Positions 45,491-57,879 of a stretch of DNA of 64,000 nt are shown piece by piece. Position numbers and translations under genes: made by a program. The notes beneath the pieces were generated by a model. It saw only the letters and a program-made list of their open reading frames with translations. It ran no database searches and was not told the DNA's origin. This DNA is from Ashinkailepas kermadecensis (taxonomy: Eukaryota; Arthropoda; Thecostraca; Neolepadidae). Location: contig JAOTOM010004623.1 of assembly GCA_034440615.1 (NCBI GenBank), forward strand, positions 186,001 through 250,000, read 5' to 3'. Within the stretch, counting starts at the first letter, position 1; each line of letters opens with the position of its first letter.

Positions 45491-46035
45491 GTCAGCTTGG
45501 GCAGCGCGGCGGCCGCCAGCCGCGTCACCTCGTCTGGCGCCCGGGCGCAGCCGACCCCGGCCCGCATCGGGCCGCCTCACGACGGCCGGCGCCGCTGTAC
45601 CTCACACACACACACACGCACCAGCTGGGGAGCGTCGCTATCACCGCCGGTCGGTACCGCCGTACCCAGTACACAGCACACGAGCCGCGCCGCGACGCCC
45701 GCCGGCCAGAGGTGGCGGGCGGCCTCTGTCGCCTGTCGGCCGGCGCAGCGGACAGCGGCGGCCGCCAGTACAGTCGGCCACTATCGGCGGCAGCCGGGCC
45801 GGCCACCAGCCGCGGGAGGGCGCCACCACCGCCACCGGCCGACGCGCTCACACGCTGTGAGGTGACGCGCCGGCCCACTGCTGCGGTGGCCTCCGCACGG
45901 AGGCCGGACGGATATGAAGGGGACAAAAAGCCACGAGGACACGAACAAACAGGCACGGATGACTGACAATGCACCATTTCTCCTGTTGAACCCTAGCGAA
46001 TTTGGGGCACTGTTGGGCTAGGAAGGGCGTCGAAC

Positions 46036-46655
46036 GGCAGTCACCAGACGGTCCCCAACGGTCATCAGACGGTCTCCAACGGTCATCAGACGGTCCCCAA
46101 CGGTCATCAGACGGTCCCCAACGGTCATCAGATGGTCCCCCGACGGTCATCAGATCACAGACGGTCACATCACAGACGGTCCGCGACGGTCATCAAACGG
46201 TCACCAGACGGTCCCCAACGGTCATCAGACGGTCCCCAACGGTCATCAGACGGTCCCCAACGGTCATCAGACAGTCCCCAACGGTCATCAGACGGTCCCC
46301 AACGGTCATCAGACAGTCCCCAACGGTCATCAGACGGTCCCCAACGGTCATCAGATGGTCCCCCGACGGTCATCAGATGGTCCCCCGACGGTCATCAGAT
46401 CACAGACGGTCACATCACAGACGGTCATCAGACGGTCACCCAACGGTCATCAGACGGTCCCCAACGGTCATCAGACGGTCCCCAACGGTCATCAGACGGT
46501 CCCCAACGGTCATCAAACGGTCCCCAACGGTCATCAGACGGTCCCCAACGGTCATCAGATGGTCCCCCGACGGTCATCAGATGGTCCCCTGACGGTCACA
46601 GACGGTCCCCTGACGGTCACAGACGATCCCCCGACGGTCCTCAGACGGTCACAGT
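46036..46655. repeat. 21-bp minisatellite
   Basis: About 28 copies of GGTCATCAGACGGTCCCCAA plus C, with variants (GGTCCCCCGACGG, GATCACAGACGGTCACATCA) arranged in a block that occurs twice (near 46130-46180 and 46370-46430). 21 is divisible by 3, so plus-strand frames of 137-214 codons and a minus frame (GPSDDRW repeats) stay open. I see no gene. Confidence 0.95.
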
Positions 46656-46659
46656 CCCA

Positions 46660-47285
46660 GCCCAGTTCACCGACCAATCACACCAACGTCCCACCACGCC
46701 GGACAGCGCCAGCAACGGCAGCGGCCTCTGCGCCGCCGCGGAGGGTCCGACCAAGCTCTGGCCGGTGATCGACTGAACCGTGCTCGACACTGGAGCACGA
46801 GACGCCGGCACCCCAGCCGAAGGTGCAAGCCACGCCGGAGCCTAACAATGGCCGCGCGTGAGCCATGCCGCCTCAGTGCACGGCCGGTATTCGCTGGAAC
46901 GGGCGAACCGGCCAGTCGTCAGCTTCCGGCGGAAATTGGCATGCACCGTCCAAGCGGTGTCATGCGTAGAACGGAACAAAGTGTCCTGTGAGATACGATA
47001 TCGGGACGTGGAGTATGTCCAACGAGCTGAACTGTATGGCTCATACTTGCATGCCTTAGCCCAGATAGTTTTGATTCACAATGGTCGTCTGGAACCCATT
47101 CATTCTGTGATAATTCACCGAAGGTGTCTCCGGAGGCGGGCGACACAAACATTGTCTGAACATCGTTGGACAGGCCTGCTTTCCGTGCAATAGGGTTCGA
47201 CAGCAGCTTCTTTCTGCCGAAATAATGCATCCTTTTGCTACCATGTCAGTGATGGTTTTGTAATCCATTGCTAATGTCACGAGAG
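46660..47285. other. Spacer, nothing recognised
   Basis: The phrase GGCGAACCGGCCAGTCGT occurs here (46905) and at 36663, hinting at another dispersed repeat. There is no coding evidence. Confidence 0.35.
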
Positions 47286-47290
47286 TAGCC

Positions 47291-47356
<66 letters not shown>
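47286..47356. repeat. (TA)n microsatellite
   Basis: A long uninterrupted TA dinucleotide run after TATATATACA. Confidence 0.97.
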
Positions 47357-47804
47357 CGTCACTGCGAAAGGTTGATTTGCGCTAGGCCCCAAGCTGCCCC
47401 CTTTATTTCCGACTTCTGACTTATAAAGCAGCGGCTCAGTTCTATGCAGGAGACTTGCCGAACTCGGCTGTTGGCAGCTGCTTTCTCACACTGCGGAAAC
47501 GATAATGGTCTGCCGGTTAGCCATCCAACAATCTGTGGATACGGCGAGTCTACTGCGTCATACGTCTAGACTGATAGCATGTTCGGTGGTTCCCATTGGT
47601 TAAAGCTGTCCTGTTTAAGTAACATCCGCAGTCATGCAGACAACTGCGTTTGTGATTTAGACTTTTAAAATCACTTTAAAACAATATGCTTGAATTGGTT
47701 GCATTCCTAAAAACGCACCTCCTTGGACCGAACGCTCGTGAGGGTTGCGACTATTGGGATTCAACCCGAGACTCCACATCACCAGCACACTTGGCTAGGT
47801 CAAA

Positions 47805-47990
47805 CCATCCGACCATCCAGCCACATACACCACGTGTTAACTCTCGACCATCCAGCCACATATACCACGTGTTAACTCTCAACCATCCAGCCACATACAC
47901 CACGTGTTAACTCTCGACCATCCGGCCACATATACCACGCGTTAACTCTCGACCATCCAGCCACATATACCACGTGTTAACTCTCGACTT
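47805..47990. repeat. 35-bp minisatellite, five copies
   Basis: Five copies of a unit containing CCATCCAGCCACATA(C/T)ACC and ACGTGTTAACTCTCGA, with few mismatches, so it is recent. It is non-coding. Confidence 0.95.
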
Positions 47991-48894
47991 GTGCGGCAAT
48001 CAGACCAATGAAAAACGTTGGCATGGTTTGTGTGCGGTTTATACGGTTCTGACATACATTGTTGGCATGTTTATTTGTTTACCGGTCAGCAGCTGTGCAC
48101 CCATAGAGAACGTCAAAAGACGAAGACAATGTTCATGTATGTGCACGCGTACTGGCAGAAATGTACCCCATAAACAAATGCCTTTTCATTTTGCGAAACA
48201 CAGAAATGGACGATAGGAACCCATACAATTCCACTTACTATCACAAAGTAAAAATATGATCGCGTTCGAATTCCGGTATTCCTTCACATCCACAGCACGC
48301 CATCCAATGCTCATCTATATTACGCAGTACTAATTACTTATGATGTACTGGAAAGTGTAGGTGAAGCCGGGGCAGCGCCGCCCTCCTGGGTAGCACTACC
48401 CTGTGGGCGACAGCGCCCATTTCTCTCCCGAGCATGAAGCTTAGCTGTCTTTTCCGCTCGAGGTCGCACGCGAGACGCACAGAAAAGGTACACTTCTGGA
48501 TTGAACTGATTTTATATGAATACTATGAGTAATACATGCATTATCCATTTTTGAGTATGCTGTTATAAGAACACACCATATCTATCGATGTCTGTGGGCT
48601 TCAATAGAGCCTGAATACTAAGTGTAACGTGGTTATCAGCAACATTATAGTGTCTATAATAAATAGCAAATACAGTTTTGGCACCAATATGCCCCCTGCA
48701 TAATCGGTCCATTGTCAACGGCTATTAGAGCGATCGAGGCGACGTCGTCCACCTTGACGGGGTTACACCGCACCAGGGGATCCAAATAGAGGGAGGAACA
48801 CTTGGGCATGTGCTCCCCCACCGGGAAAAGGCGTCCCTCCGGGAGGCTCTAATGCATCACCTCCCCCACCTGCTTAGTTGATTTTTTTTTGTTC
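47991..48894. other. Spacer, nothing firm
   Basis: Mixed AT-rich sequence without recognisable gene. 48750-48860 is C/G-rich and grades into family C repeat sequence. Confidence 0.4.
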
Positions 48895-48985
48895 AGCCAA
48901 AGACGCACCTCTGGAAGGAATAATTACCGTCTTCAAATGAATGCATGCGCCTTCTGAGAGGAAAATTCGCCCCTTCAGTATGCAC
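48895..48985. repeat. Repeat family C, left half (split by hAT)
   Basis: GCGCCTTCTGAGAGGAAAATTCGCCCCTTC resembles the units at 63.0-63.8 kb (GCGC..TTCGGCTGAAAATTC, AGGGGCG). The repeat continues at 51972-52070 on the other side of the hAT insertion. Confidence 0.6.
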
Positions 48986-51963
48986 TAGGGATGTCGATCC
49001 CGGGCCGTTTTCCCAATCCCGGGATTTCGGGATTTTCCGGAAAAAAATCCCGGGATTTCCCGGGATCCCGGGATTCATATATTCTCTCTAATAATCCAAG
49101 GTATTCCGATCAGAATTTCGACTCATGACGTCCAGATGCGCCATGCAAACGCCTTTTATCCATTTGACAATCGAGTGATCATTCACACATTCACATTTAG
49201 TTACGATATGCGCGGAGTAACTCCCTGAAGCACCTGAAATGCATCGCGAAAACCACACCTTCAGTGGAGTAACAATACTCCATCAATAGACTGGATGTTC
49301 TACGCCGTTTGTTGTTTGATAATTGCCTACCCAGCGTCGGGTATTCAAACAGGCGATCTCGATCATTTTTCCTCGCCTTCAGAAAAAGGGATACTCACAG
49401 GATCAAATGATGTACATGTATTACTCGATTAACATAAGACTGTTCCATGCGATGCACTCGCACAACAATAAGTATACTCGACTGCTAAGCGGAATCGGAT
49501 AAGCATGTTGCCAATCTTTTACCTATAGTGACATTTTAAGAAGCACAGGGCATCAACTGTATCGTCATTCAGACGGGAACGTTCCTTTGTCACTATGTTA
49601 CCTACAGTTGAGAACACTCGCTCAGATTCGACGCTCGTGGCGACAATGCCTTTGAGCCACTTATAGGCCATGCTGGCGAGCGGCCCTTTCCCAGAAACTG
49701 GAAGATTTTCCAGTTCTTTTTTCACTGCCTTTGAAAGCTGGGGTCTTCCAAGCTGTCCCGGTGCGCCAGGCACACGACTTTTCGCCGCCGTTTCCAGCGC
49801 GCGTTGCAGCTGCTGCTGCAGAGTCGGCTCCGGCGCGGACTGCTCGACACCCTCACTCTCACTGTCAGACACAGCATCACCGATCCTTTCCCCACTCATC
49901 CGTTGTATCATACGAGTTATGTACTCATCTACTTTCTCCGAGTGGCCTGCGGGAATATCTCCCTTTCTGCCTCGTCTTGAGGCAGCAAGTCGTTATGCAG
50001 CGCCTGCAAGACTGCAGCCGCCTTAGAGCGACGCTGACGAATCCTCAGCGTCAAAGCATCGTAGAAACTCTTTGCCGGCTGGCCGCCTTCATTTTCCAGA
50101 GAGCTGAGCACAAACTTCAGAGCAGCTTCGGCTTCTAACAGTCCACTGTCTCTGCGGCACAGGGCCTCTTCCCCCAACTTTACGATGTTGAGGCACCGAA
50201 CAATCTCCCGCACCATGTCGAGCTCCCGATCACTGGTCATCTGCACTTTCTTGTCACCTTTGTCAATAATTGCTTTGTGCACTGCGCTTTTTAGTGTAAT
50301 AAATCGTTCCAGCATTGCAAACAAACTGTTCCACCTCGTTTTGCAATCAAGAATTAGCATCACCTGCTTACCTTGTTCTTCCGTCACGTACTTTTGAAGC
50401 ACTTCGTTTCGCACGGGCGATTTTCGAAACCATCGCACAATTCTCCGGACGCTTCGAACCGCTTCGGCTCGTGAGCCCTGCAGCTCATTGTAATCCTCGA
50501 CCCCAACGACGTCATCCTCCCCGATGTCATCTTCATCCGATCCATCCGTAGGTGACTCCGTATCTGGTGACGCACAGGCGTCACGAGCCTCACTGGTTGT
50601 CTTAGCTCCGCCGTCACTCGTGTATAAAACATTAATTACCGCAAGATGCACGCCATGTGCAAAGCACAGCTGGTGCTCGCACGGCAAACTTCTTCCGAAC
50701 TTCACCATGACGGATGCGCCGTCGGTGGTGACACATGTCACGTGCAGGTTGAGGTCGAGGTCAAACTCAGTTAGTTTGACCTTCAGCAGTTCCATGCATT
50801 TCTCCGCTGGCATAGAGCCATGACACCGAACCACACCGAGGCCCCACACCTTTGCACCAGAGTGCACGTTCACGCTCATATATCTTCGATTCCTGAGAGA
50901 CGTATATTCGTCGATTGTGAGAGAGAACCTCGTGCCTTGCGTTATTTCATCTGTCAGCTTTTGTTTTACCTGACATTTGATCCTGGCACAGTGCCTCATG
51001 ACACGATTTCGGATTGCCTCGTGACCGGTTGGTAGATTTGTAAACCTTTTGGCAGCCATAAGGTTGCGCAAGTCCGGTGAAGTGCAAAAAACACTGAACG
51101 GAATCCCGTCCCTGCCGCACAATCTTGCCAGCATGGAGTCCAGATCATCATCAGCGTTGGATGAAAAGTATCTGTCCAGGGGCCTGGTCCTTTTTGCAGC
51201 AGGCTGTGGCTGGTCTGGGTTCGAATCGTCTTGAGACGCTCCATCCTTCGATGAACCGGCGTACCGATCTGGATGCTGGCTCTTTACGTGGGTGTGAAGG
51301 CCTTTTGTGGATCCACCCGAAATCTTCAGCACCTTTCTACAGTAACGGCATTTGGCACTTTGGCCGGTTGTCTCACGCAGAAAATTCTCCCAAACAGCAC
51401 CCCTTAAACATGACGAAGTCCGACATCTCGCCGCTTACACGACTGCTAGGACACTGAGCTTCTCCACCAAGCCTCACGCTCACATCGTCCGGTGTCTTGT
51501 TGCGCCGCGCTGGTATCATGTGTCAGTGCTATGCGCAGACATCCCCCCGCCCCCACGCGGAGTAAGCAGTCCACGTCTTGTTCAATCTCGGAACCTGAGA
51601 CTGGGGTCTCCCAGACGGAATCGTGTGACATGGAACTGGCGTTTTGATGCGGTCAAACGTCGCGCGACTTCTGTGACCGAAAAACAAACTAATGGATGAA
51701 TAACGAAACCAGCCGGACTTCTTCTGCCGCAAGAACTCAGGCTGGAAATTGATTAAATCCAGACTAATATTTGGTCAACCTAGTGAAAACACCACTTCTG
51801 AGACAGCGTTGTTATTTCACCTCTGAATTATAGCAGCATTTAGCTGTACAATTTGTTATTTTTGTCAGTCGGGATTTCGGGATCCCGGCCATCCCAATCC
51901 CGAGATTCGGGACTGATACAATCCCGGTATCCCGGGATCCCGATCCCGGGATCGACATCCCTA
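48986..51963 (-). mobile_element. hAT DNA transposon, nearly complete
   Basis: A 2,978-bp element bounded by perfect 19-bp terminal inverted repeats TAGGGATGTCGATCCCGGG, with an 8-bp target duplication GTATGCAC on both sides (48978-48985 and 51964-51971), the hAT hallmark. Both subterminal regions hold clusters of the palindrome ATCCCGGGAT or close variants, likely transposase-binding sites. One BED-type transposase is encoded on the minus strand. Sharp ends and a perfect duplication suggest fairly recent insertion, but frame breaks make it non-autonomous as read. Confidence 0.96.
49519..51405 (-). pseudogene. hAT transposase (BED finger), frameshifted
   Basis: The main frame (49929-51332) shows the hAT order. 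It begins with a BED finger (VWENF, then CRYC with HTHVKSQH). RNase H-fold blocks follow (LTIDEYTSLRNRRYMSVNVH; CVTTDGASVMVKF; CEHQLCFAHGVHLAV), then CKTRWNSLFAMLERF. The C-terminal dimerisation block is in another frame (49519-49911): WLKGIVATSVESERVFSTVG, then KERSRLNDDTVDALCFLK. A one-base shift near 49950 separates the two. A second break lies near 51400: the frame with the BED Trp has an upstream stop and no Met, whereas a Met lies in the adjacent frame. Either the copy is dead or a small intron/assembly error is involved at the N-terminus. Confidence 0.93.
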
Positions 51964-51971
51964 GTATGCAC

Positions 51972-52075
51972 CAGTTCACCCACCCACCCTCCCCAGCCAA
52001 ACGAATTTTGGGCCGAAAGCGCTCCTCCAGGGACTCGCACAGTGGCGCAAATCCGAGGAAATGGTGCCCTCCAGG
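51972..52075. repeat. Repeat family C, right half
   Basis: CGAATTTTGGGCCGAAAGCG, CTCCTCCAGGGACTCGCAC is the reverse complement pattern of the family C units near 63 kb. It continues the half at 48895-48985. Confidence 0.6.
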
Positions 52076-54229
52076 CAATTATTACATGCTCATTATCATT
52101 TCGGTGTTAACAATTACCCCAACTTCATTTTTTCCTCCTTCAATATGGTACAAAAACGCAGAAATTGACCCGACCTTGAGGTCGGTAGTATTGACCTTGA
52201 TTAAAACGTTTAGAGAGCAGTTATTCGCCTTGATGAAAAACATCATGGTCTGAGTTCGATATTAATATATCGCAACTACTACGAATGATAATACTTTTGG
52301 ACTTTGGAACATTACTCTGTTTGACCGTCACAGGTCAATAACCTTCGACGATCTTGACCTGACATGTGTTCAAGATATGCAAAACAGATGCACGAGAACG
52401 TACCAATGTTTGGTGTCCCTGAGTCTACTCATTCGGCCGCTATCCCGGACAACCCTGAGGAGGTGAGGCTCTGGGAGCCCTCCTCCCCGGCTCTGGCGAG
52501 AGCTAATGCAATAGCATATTACCATTATTCCATTGTGGGTGCAAGTAAAAGCTAAATATAATGACTTTGTACGCTTCCTCTAAAAGTTAATTGTTATCCC
52601 CTACGAATTTCATGAGCCATCCAGTGCTTCATGCCGCTAAATATGCCATATTTTATCTAGGACGACTGGTAATTTTTAAATAGTCATCCAAGACTTCGTT
52701 GGTATCAAATGAGCCTCCAAGGAAAGATCGTACGTCTGTAGATAATAAGAACAACTTCGGTAAGTGCATGGCTGGTATTACCAAGTTGGCAGGCCTACCA
52801 CGTAAAACATACTATCTTGCAAAAACTTATATAGCGTAACATATTTTTATCCCAATAGCTCTTGTTGGAAAACAAACTCAAAAGTCCACGGTACACATCA
52901 ACATATCAACAACTCGAAGTGTTCTAGAAAAACCCTAAAAGGCCTAGGGGGTTGGGCCTACCCCGGCTTCCCCTACAAGGGTACAATATATTGCCTCCAT
53001 TGAGCATATTGAGCACCAGGCTTCCACTATGATGTGCGTTGCGATACAAATAAGGCACACACTCCAACCGTTACATAAATTAAGCCCGGAACGTGAATGC
53101 AACGTTTTCCGCCGAGAAAATCACGTCCTGACAGACGAACCGATTTCCAATCATCACCGATCTCATCCGCTGCTGGCACCGACACAGAACCACACCGCAG
53201 ATCACGTGACCTCGCCATGACCCGCTCCACATTAAAACCCATGTGGTGCCGCGCGCCAAACAAAGGCGCGAACACCCTCCTCTCACGTGTGACATCTGTT
53301 CGACGGACAATAGCCAGTTTCACGACGGGCACTGGCGGGATGTAATCTTCACGACATCCCAATGGCGGAGTCAGGCGATAACAACTGCGTTAATCTGATG
53401 ACTCTTAAATTACGCAAGCGACGACGTTAAGCTATAAATAAATACACGGAGAATGCCCACTTACCAAAAACGACCAGCTTTTGGTCCAGTAACAACTTGT
53501 CAAAATCCTGAAATATTTGTCTGCATCCGCGCGTGGGACGAGTGGTCTGAAATCTGAAAGTCCGGCCATAAGAACCTGACCAATGTTCTTCAAGGTGATT
53601 CGACACATACCAACCACACATCCTCTCATGCGCAAATGCTGCGGGTGAAAACCTCCTCCCGTGGCCGCGACGGGCTTACCAGAAAACGTGCCCGGATACG
53701 GTCGAGGACGAACGCCGCCAGCCCTGTGCGCCCCCGCACTGTGCGGGCTAATCCGCGTGCGATATTCCGCGACAAGGCTGACAACCGAGATGGCAGCGAT
53801 GGCCGACTTCGTGGCGTAATTGCTATCGAACCAATATCGGTCGTGCTGGGAAATCACATCTGATGCCATTGACGAGGTCGAGTGCGGGACTTTTTCAGAG
53901 ACGGGACGGGACACCTTCCATTCGGTCTTTGGAGTCGGACAGAACTCCCTTCTCCGGCACGAGCGTCCGACGAACTGCCCTGCAATTCAAACTGAGCCTT
54001 CCCAGCGGCCCGCAGATTACACCCAGGTCTCTCCACCGTCGTGGACTAAACAGAGCCCTCTCCACGTTCCGGGACAGTGAGCGCAGTTCCTCCCAGCGTC
54101 ACGCACATCAGACGGGCCGTCGCCGCCGTGCGGCAGGTTCGACGCATCTCCCATTTGTCGTCCGACGCGGTCGTTCCGCAGACCAGACGGAGGCCTCGTC
54201 ACGCTTCCGTTCGTCGGCCGCGGCCGTGC
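52076..54229. other. No gene assigned
   Basis: Two frames were considered: 52364-52555 (plus, 63 codons) and 53432-53914 (minus, 160 codons). Neither has a domain, a supported splice site or a repeat match. 53630-54229 is GC-rich and runs into a minisatellite. Confidence 0.35.
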
Positions 54230-54862
54230 GTCATCGGCACAGTCGTGCGGCCAGTGGCGGCCGACGCCGGGTGATCCGATCGCGAGGCTCCGGTTACCAC
54301 CGCGCCGGGGTGGTGGGTTCGGGTGGTTCAACACCAGCTCAGCTCATCGGCACAGTCGTGCGGCCAGCGGCGGCCGACGCCGGGTGATGCGATCGCGAGG
54401 CTCCGGTTACCACCGCGCCGGGGTGGTGGGTTCGGGTGGTTCAACACCAGCTCAGCTCATCGGCGCAGTCGTGCGGCCAGCGGCGGCCGACGCCGGGTGA
54501 TGCGATCGCGAGGCTCCGGTTACCACCGCGCCGGGGTGGTGGGTTCGGGTGGTTCAACACCAGCTCAGCGACCGACCGCGAGGCTCCGGTTACCACCGCG
54601 CCGGGGTTGGTTCGGGGGTTCAAAACCATCAAACAACAAACGGGAACGGGGCGGCAAGGCCGGGAACAAGGTTACCACCGCGCCGGGGTGGTGGGTTCGG
54701 GTGGTTCAACACCAGCTCAGCGACCGATCGCGAGGCTCCGGTTACCACCGCGCCGGGGTGGTGGGTTCGGGTGGTTCAACACCAGCTCAGCGACCGATCG
54801 CGAGGCTCCGGTTACCACCGCGCCGGGGTGGTGGGTTCGGGTGGTTCAACACCAGCTCAGCG
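54230..54862. repeat. 113/70-bp nested minisatellite
   Basis: Three copies of a 113-bp unit (with GGCCAGCGGCGGCCGACGCC and GGTTACCACCGCGCCGGGGT) are followed by about four copies of a 70-bp derivative lacking the GGCCGACGCC part. All carry GGTGGTGGGTTCGGGTGGTT, CAACACCAGCTCAGC. One unit is interrupted by CAAAACCATCAAACAACAAA sequence at about 54615-54670. The 158-258 codon plus frames are artefacts. Confidence 0.95.
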
Positions 54863-55139
54863 GCTCGGCATGGCGACGGACATGGACACTGGCCAGGACC
54901 GTCAACTCCTAGCCAAGCCATTCCTACAGGAAATGTGCATGCAACAAGTGCGAGGAACTTGTGCCCCGCCGCCCTCCAGATCCGCAGACTGTCTGGGGGT
55001 GGGGAGAGGGTGGAACTACCCAATCCACACCAGGAAGTCGTTCTAGTATCCTGGCGTTGCGACAGCGGAATATTGCCCCTTCGACCGAACAACCAGTAAC
55101 GTTCTCACCCACCAATTAATATACGCTAGTTTCTGCGGC

Positions 55140-55620
55140 CTGCTTTTCCATGGTCTGCCCACCACCGTACCCTTCGTCTTTATATGTCCTCTGTTCCTGC
55201 CTCGCTGTACGCTCCGCTCCGCCTTATAATATTTTGTCGCGCAGTCTGTTCTGCATTCCCCTGTCCATTCCCCAACGTTTTGCCTCGTCCTGTCCTCGGC
55301 TTTTCCCTACATTTTGTATTCACCTTCCCCTACGGCGCCTTGCCCTGCCTTGGCCCACCTTGGCCTGCACTCCCCTATACCACTTCACTGTCTCGCATTG
55401 CCTTGGCCTCTCGCTAACTGCTTCATACCAACCTGTTCCGCTATCTTTTTCGCGACCTCAGATCAACTCTGCCATCTGTCTTACCCTGTCTTATCCTCCA
55501 TTCGTCATTGCTCTGCCATGTGCCTGATTTTCTTCATCTATCTTCCCTATCCTGCCCCCTAGGCCTTCCCCCGCTTCCTGTTTCCCCTGACCTGTACAAT
55601 CTCAGATCTTCTGGTCTCGT
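55140..55620. repeat. Pyrimidine-rich low-complexity tract
   Basis: The plus strand is strongly C/T-rich (CCTGTCC, CCTTGCC, TTTTCCC motifs) for about 480 bp. It is polypyrimidine DNA of unknown function, not coding. Confidence 0.7.
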
Positions 55621-56400
55621 GTATAGTACGGACAGTGGTAGTGGTGTGAAACGTACCATGGTCTGAATTTATAACTTACGATAACTGCACTTCCAAGTGC
55701 CAGGTTATCTGCACTTCCAAGTGCAAGGTCTCTTATGGGCATCGCAAAAATAATTCATGGCTCATGTTCATAGACGTGCAGTACGGCGTAGCGTATATTG
55801 TGGCGCCAACAGTGAGTCCGGCGGGCTAATCCCGTCAATGTTAATACGGTTTTGACATACATATAATCCGTATAAAAACTACGGGATTCATTTCGTCTGT
55901 TAACTTTGTTTTGGCGCCATCAACAACCAACAGCATCTATGAACTATGAACTATATAAATGAGCAGATCACTCATTTTCTCTCTCATTCAATAAGCCGGC
56001 GGCATTTATAAATCTCAACACAGCAGCGCTCCTAGTGGGTCATACTGCTGTGCTGACGACACTACCACAAATAGTTGCCGTGTATTTGCCTCCACGGCCA
56101 TGCTTTTTTGCTTCCAATTTATTTTTGGCCATTTGAGGTTCACATTAGCTCTACAGCATGGGACGGGAGGGGGACTAAAATGTCCCCCCCCCCCCAACAG
56201 TTTTGTCAAGTAACCTTTACTTAGCATATGGTAGGCAACTGACATGTTCAGTACCTTGGCTTTGAACTCAAAACAGTAGCATCTATTTGAAGAACAATGT
56301 GAAAATGTTCAGCTAATTACCGTGAGTGTTCGTGACGTACGCCCCTTTTGCCGTGTTCATATCAGTGATTTTGTGCAAAAAGCCAAAAAAGCATATAAGG
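55621..56400. other. Spacer, nothing recognised
   Basis: A short direct repeat, GCACTTCCAAGTGC, occurs twice near 55685-55725. There is nothing else to report. Confidence 0.4.
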
Positions 56401-56415
56401 CGATGCATATTGTTT

Positions 56416-56578
56416 GGTTAGTTATTGTTTTTTTTACGACACGTCGACCGTTGAGTCATATAGCGTCGCCAATCTCTCACGCCGATTGGTCGCGGGCGAA
56501 GAGTAGCGACAGGTGAGATTCGAACCCACAATCTTTCGATTGCGAGACGAGCATCTTACCCCTAGACCACTCGTCCCC
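56416..56578 (-). mobile_element. Full-length SINE (type V) with 15-bp TSD
   Basis: Head, body and tail match the 20.9- and 22.9-kb copies. The duplication CGATGCATATTGTTT lies at 56401-56415 and 56579-56593. The (AACC) tail is shortened to TAACTAACC. The near-identity of the three full copies indicates recent family activity. Confidence 0.93.
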
Positions 56579-56593
56579 CGATGCATATTGTTT

Positions 56594-57190
56594 CAATAAG
56601 TCTCATCGCTCAGGGTATTCAACACTTATGAAGTATGTCATCAACATAGTGCACAGGTCAGGTAATTCCGGGTCATAAAAGGTTAAACGTGAAGTAGCGG
56701 CGCACTGTTGCGACCTTTTGGCAGCAATGCAGTTGTCCTCCGCCAAAATGAGCATATAATGCTACCGGGCAAGGCTAAATATTCCATCAGTTCACATACG
56801 CTATGTTGGGTCGTGAGATTACGCTCCATCACAAGATCACGCCGGCCACATCAAGCGGTACCACGGCACGTCACCGAAATCCGACAACCAATGTCCGGTT
56901 TAAGACTTTCATTACTTCGTGGTAAGTGATACGAGTGAGCGATAGCAGGCGCTCGAGATGAGACACCATTATATCGAGCGAGATCACACGTTGGAATAGT
57001 GGGAGAAAACGGCAACATGATCGATTTCTTTCAAATGTTCGACTCAGATTACCTCAAAATCGGTAGCGAATAAAGTGGGCCATTGAGGTCAACATATGTG
57101 ACGTGAGGTACTCATCACATTTGGCTCCGTAATGTTGTTCCCACAAACGATATCAAAATACGTTAGCAGGAACAGTTTGATCATGATACT
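56594..57190. other. Spacer, nothing recognised
   Basis: No convincing ORF, repeat or RNA gene. Confidence 0.4.
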
Positions 57191-57194
57191 TGTA

Positions 57195-57610
57195 TCATGA
57201 TCCTGTACTGTATGCTTGCATACTTGTACTGTAATCACACAGGGCACATTCGTGGGGTTTCCTGTTTGAAGGGGCTGGATGTCTTCCCATGTTCCGTCTG
57301 GCTCGTCCACTGCATGCAAGCCGTCCAATATGTTTGGAATTGTTCGGTTCCATATCATCACCATCACCATCGCAATCATCATCATCGCCGCCGCCACCAT
57401 CAGCATTAATTCTACGACCTCGGGTTGTGAGACTCCGCTGTTGCTGGCCTGAGATCGGACGCCGGAGCGCGAAGGCAATTGGTGGATCGACCGCAAATGC
57501 ACTTCCTTGGTAGCACGTGAAGGCATGCATCGTACATCCAACTTAATGCACCATGAAGAATTGTCGGATGAGAATTGGTACCACGCTGCGTCACGGTCCA
57601 CATGTCTCGC
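57195..57610 (-). pseudogene. Decayed C2H2 zinc-finger fragment
   Basis: The minus strand contains NRKPHECALCDYST, which fits the linker plus first half of a C2H2 finger (GEKPxxCxxCxYST). The His pair that should follow is missing. Upstream, HAFTCYQGSAF in the same general frame looks like another half finger, and neighbouring frames are disrupted. Finger families with CDYST motifs are common in arthropods. This is too degraded to name. Confidence 0.3.
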
Positions 57611-57879
57611 TGGCGCCCCGTTCAGTTCATGCCGCAAACAACCTTTCCACACAAGGGACGGCCCAGATCCGAGACTGCCAGGCTCTGATGGGTGCAGAAC
57701 ACGTGGTGCATGACGCCACAAGGTCAACCGACAGCGGCCGAGAAGAACGGCGGCTATTCGCTGCGATCGATTGTACTTTGTGAGCTGCCCGCGCGAAGGA
57801 ATGCCGCTGCAAGCATGGGCGTAGTCTGCGGGGGGACAGGGGTGGCTGGCCCCTACTTCTCGGCGGCGCCCCTCTCGCT

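Noticed and set aside
46002..46776. ORFs of 137-214 codons (RRSPTV/DGPQRSS repeats)
   Set aside because: 21-bp unit is divisible by three, so frames stay open by composition.
53432..53914. 160-codon minus-strand ORF
   Set aside because: No domain, no repeat family, no splice context; plausible by chance in GC-rich DNA.
54323..55099. Plus-strand ORF of 258 codons
   Set aside because: Encoded by the 113/70-bp minisatellite; no conserved segment.
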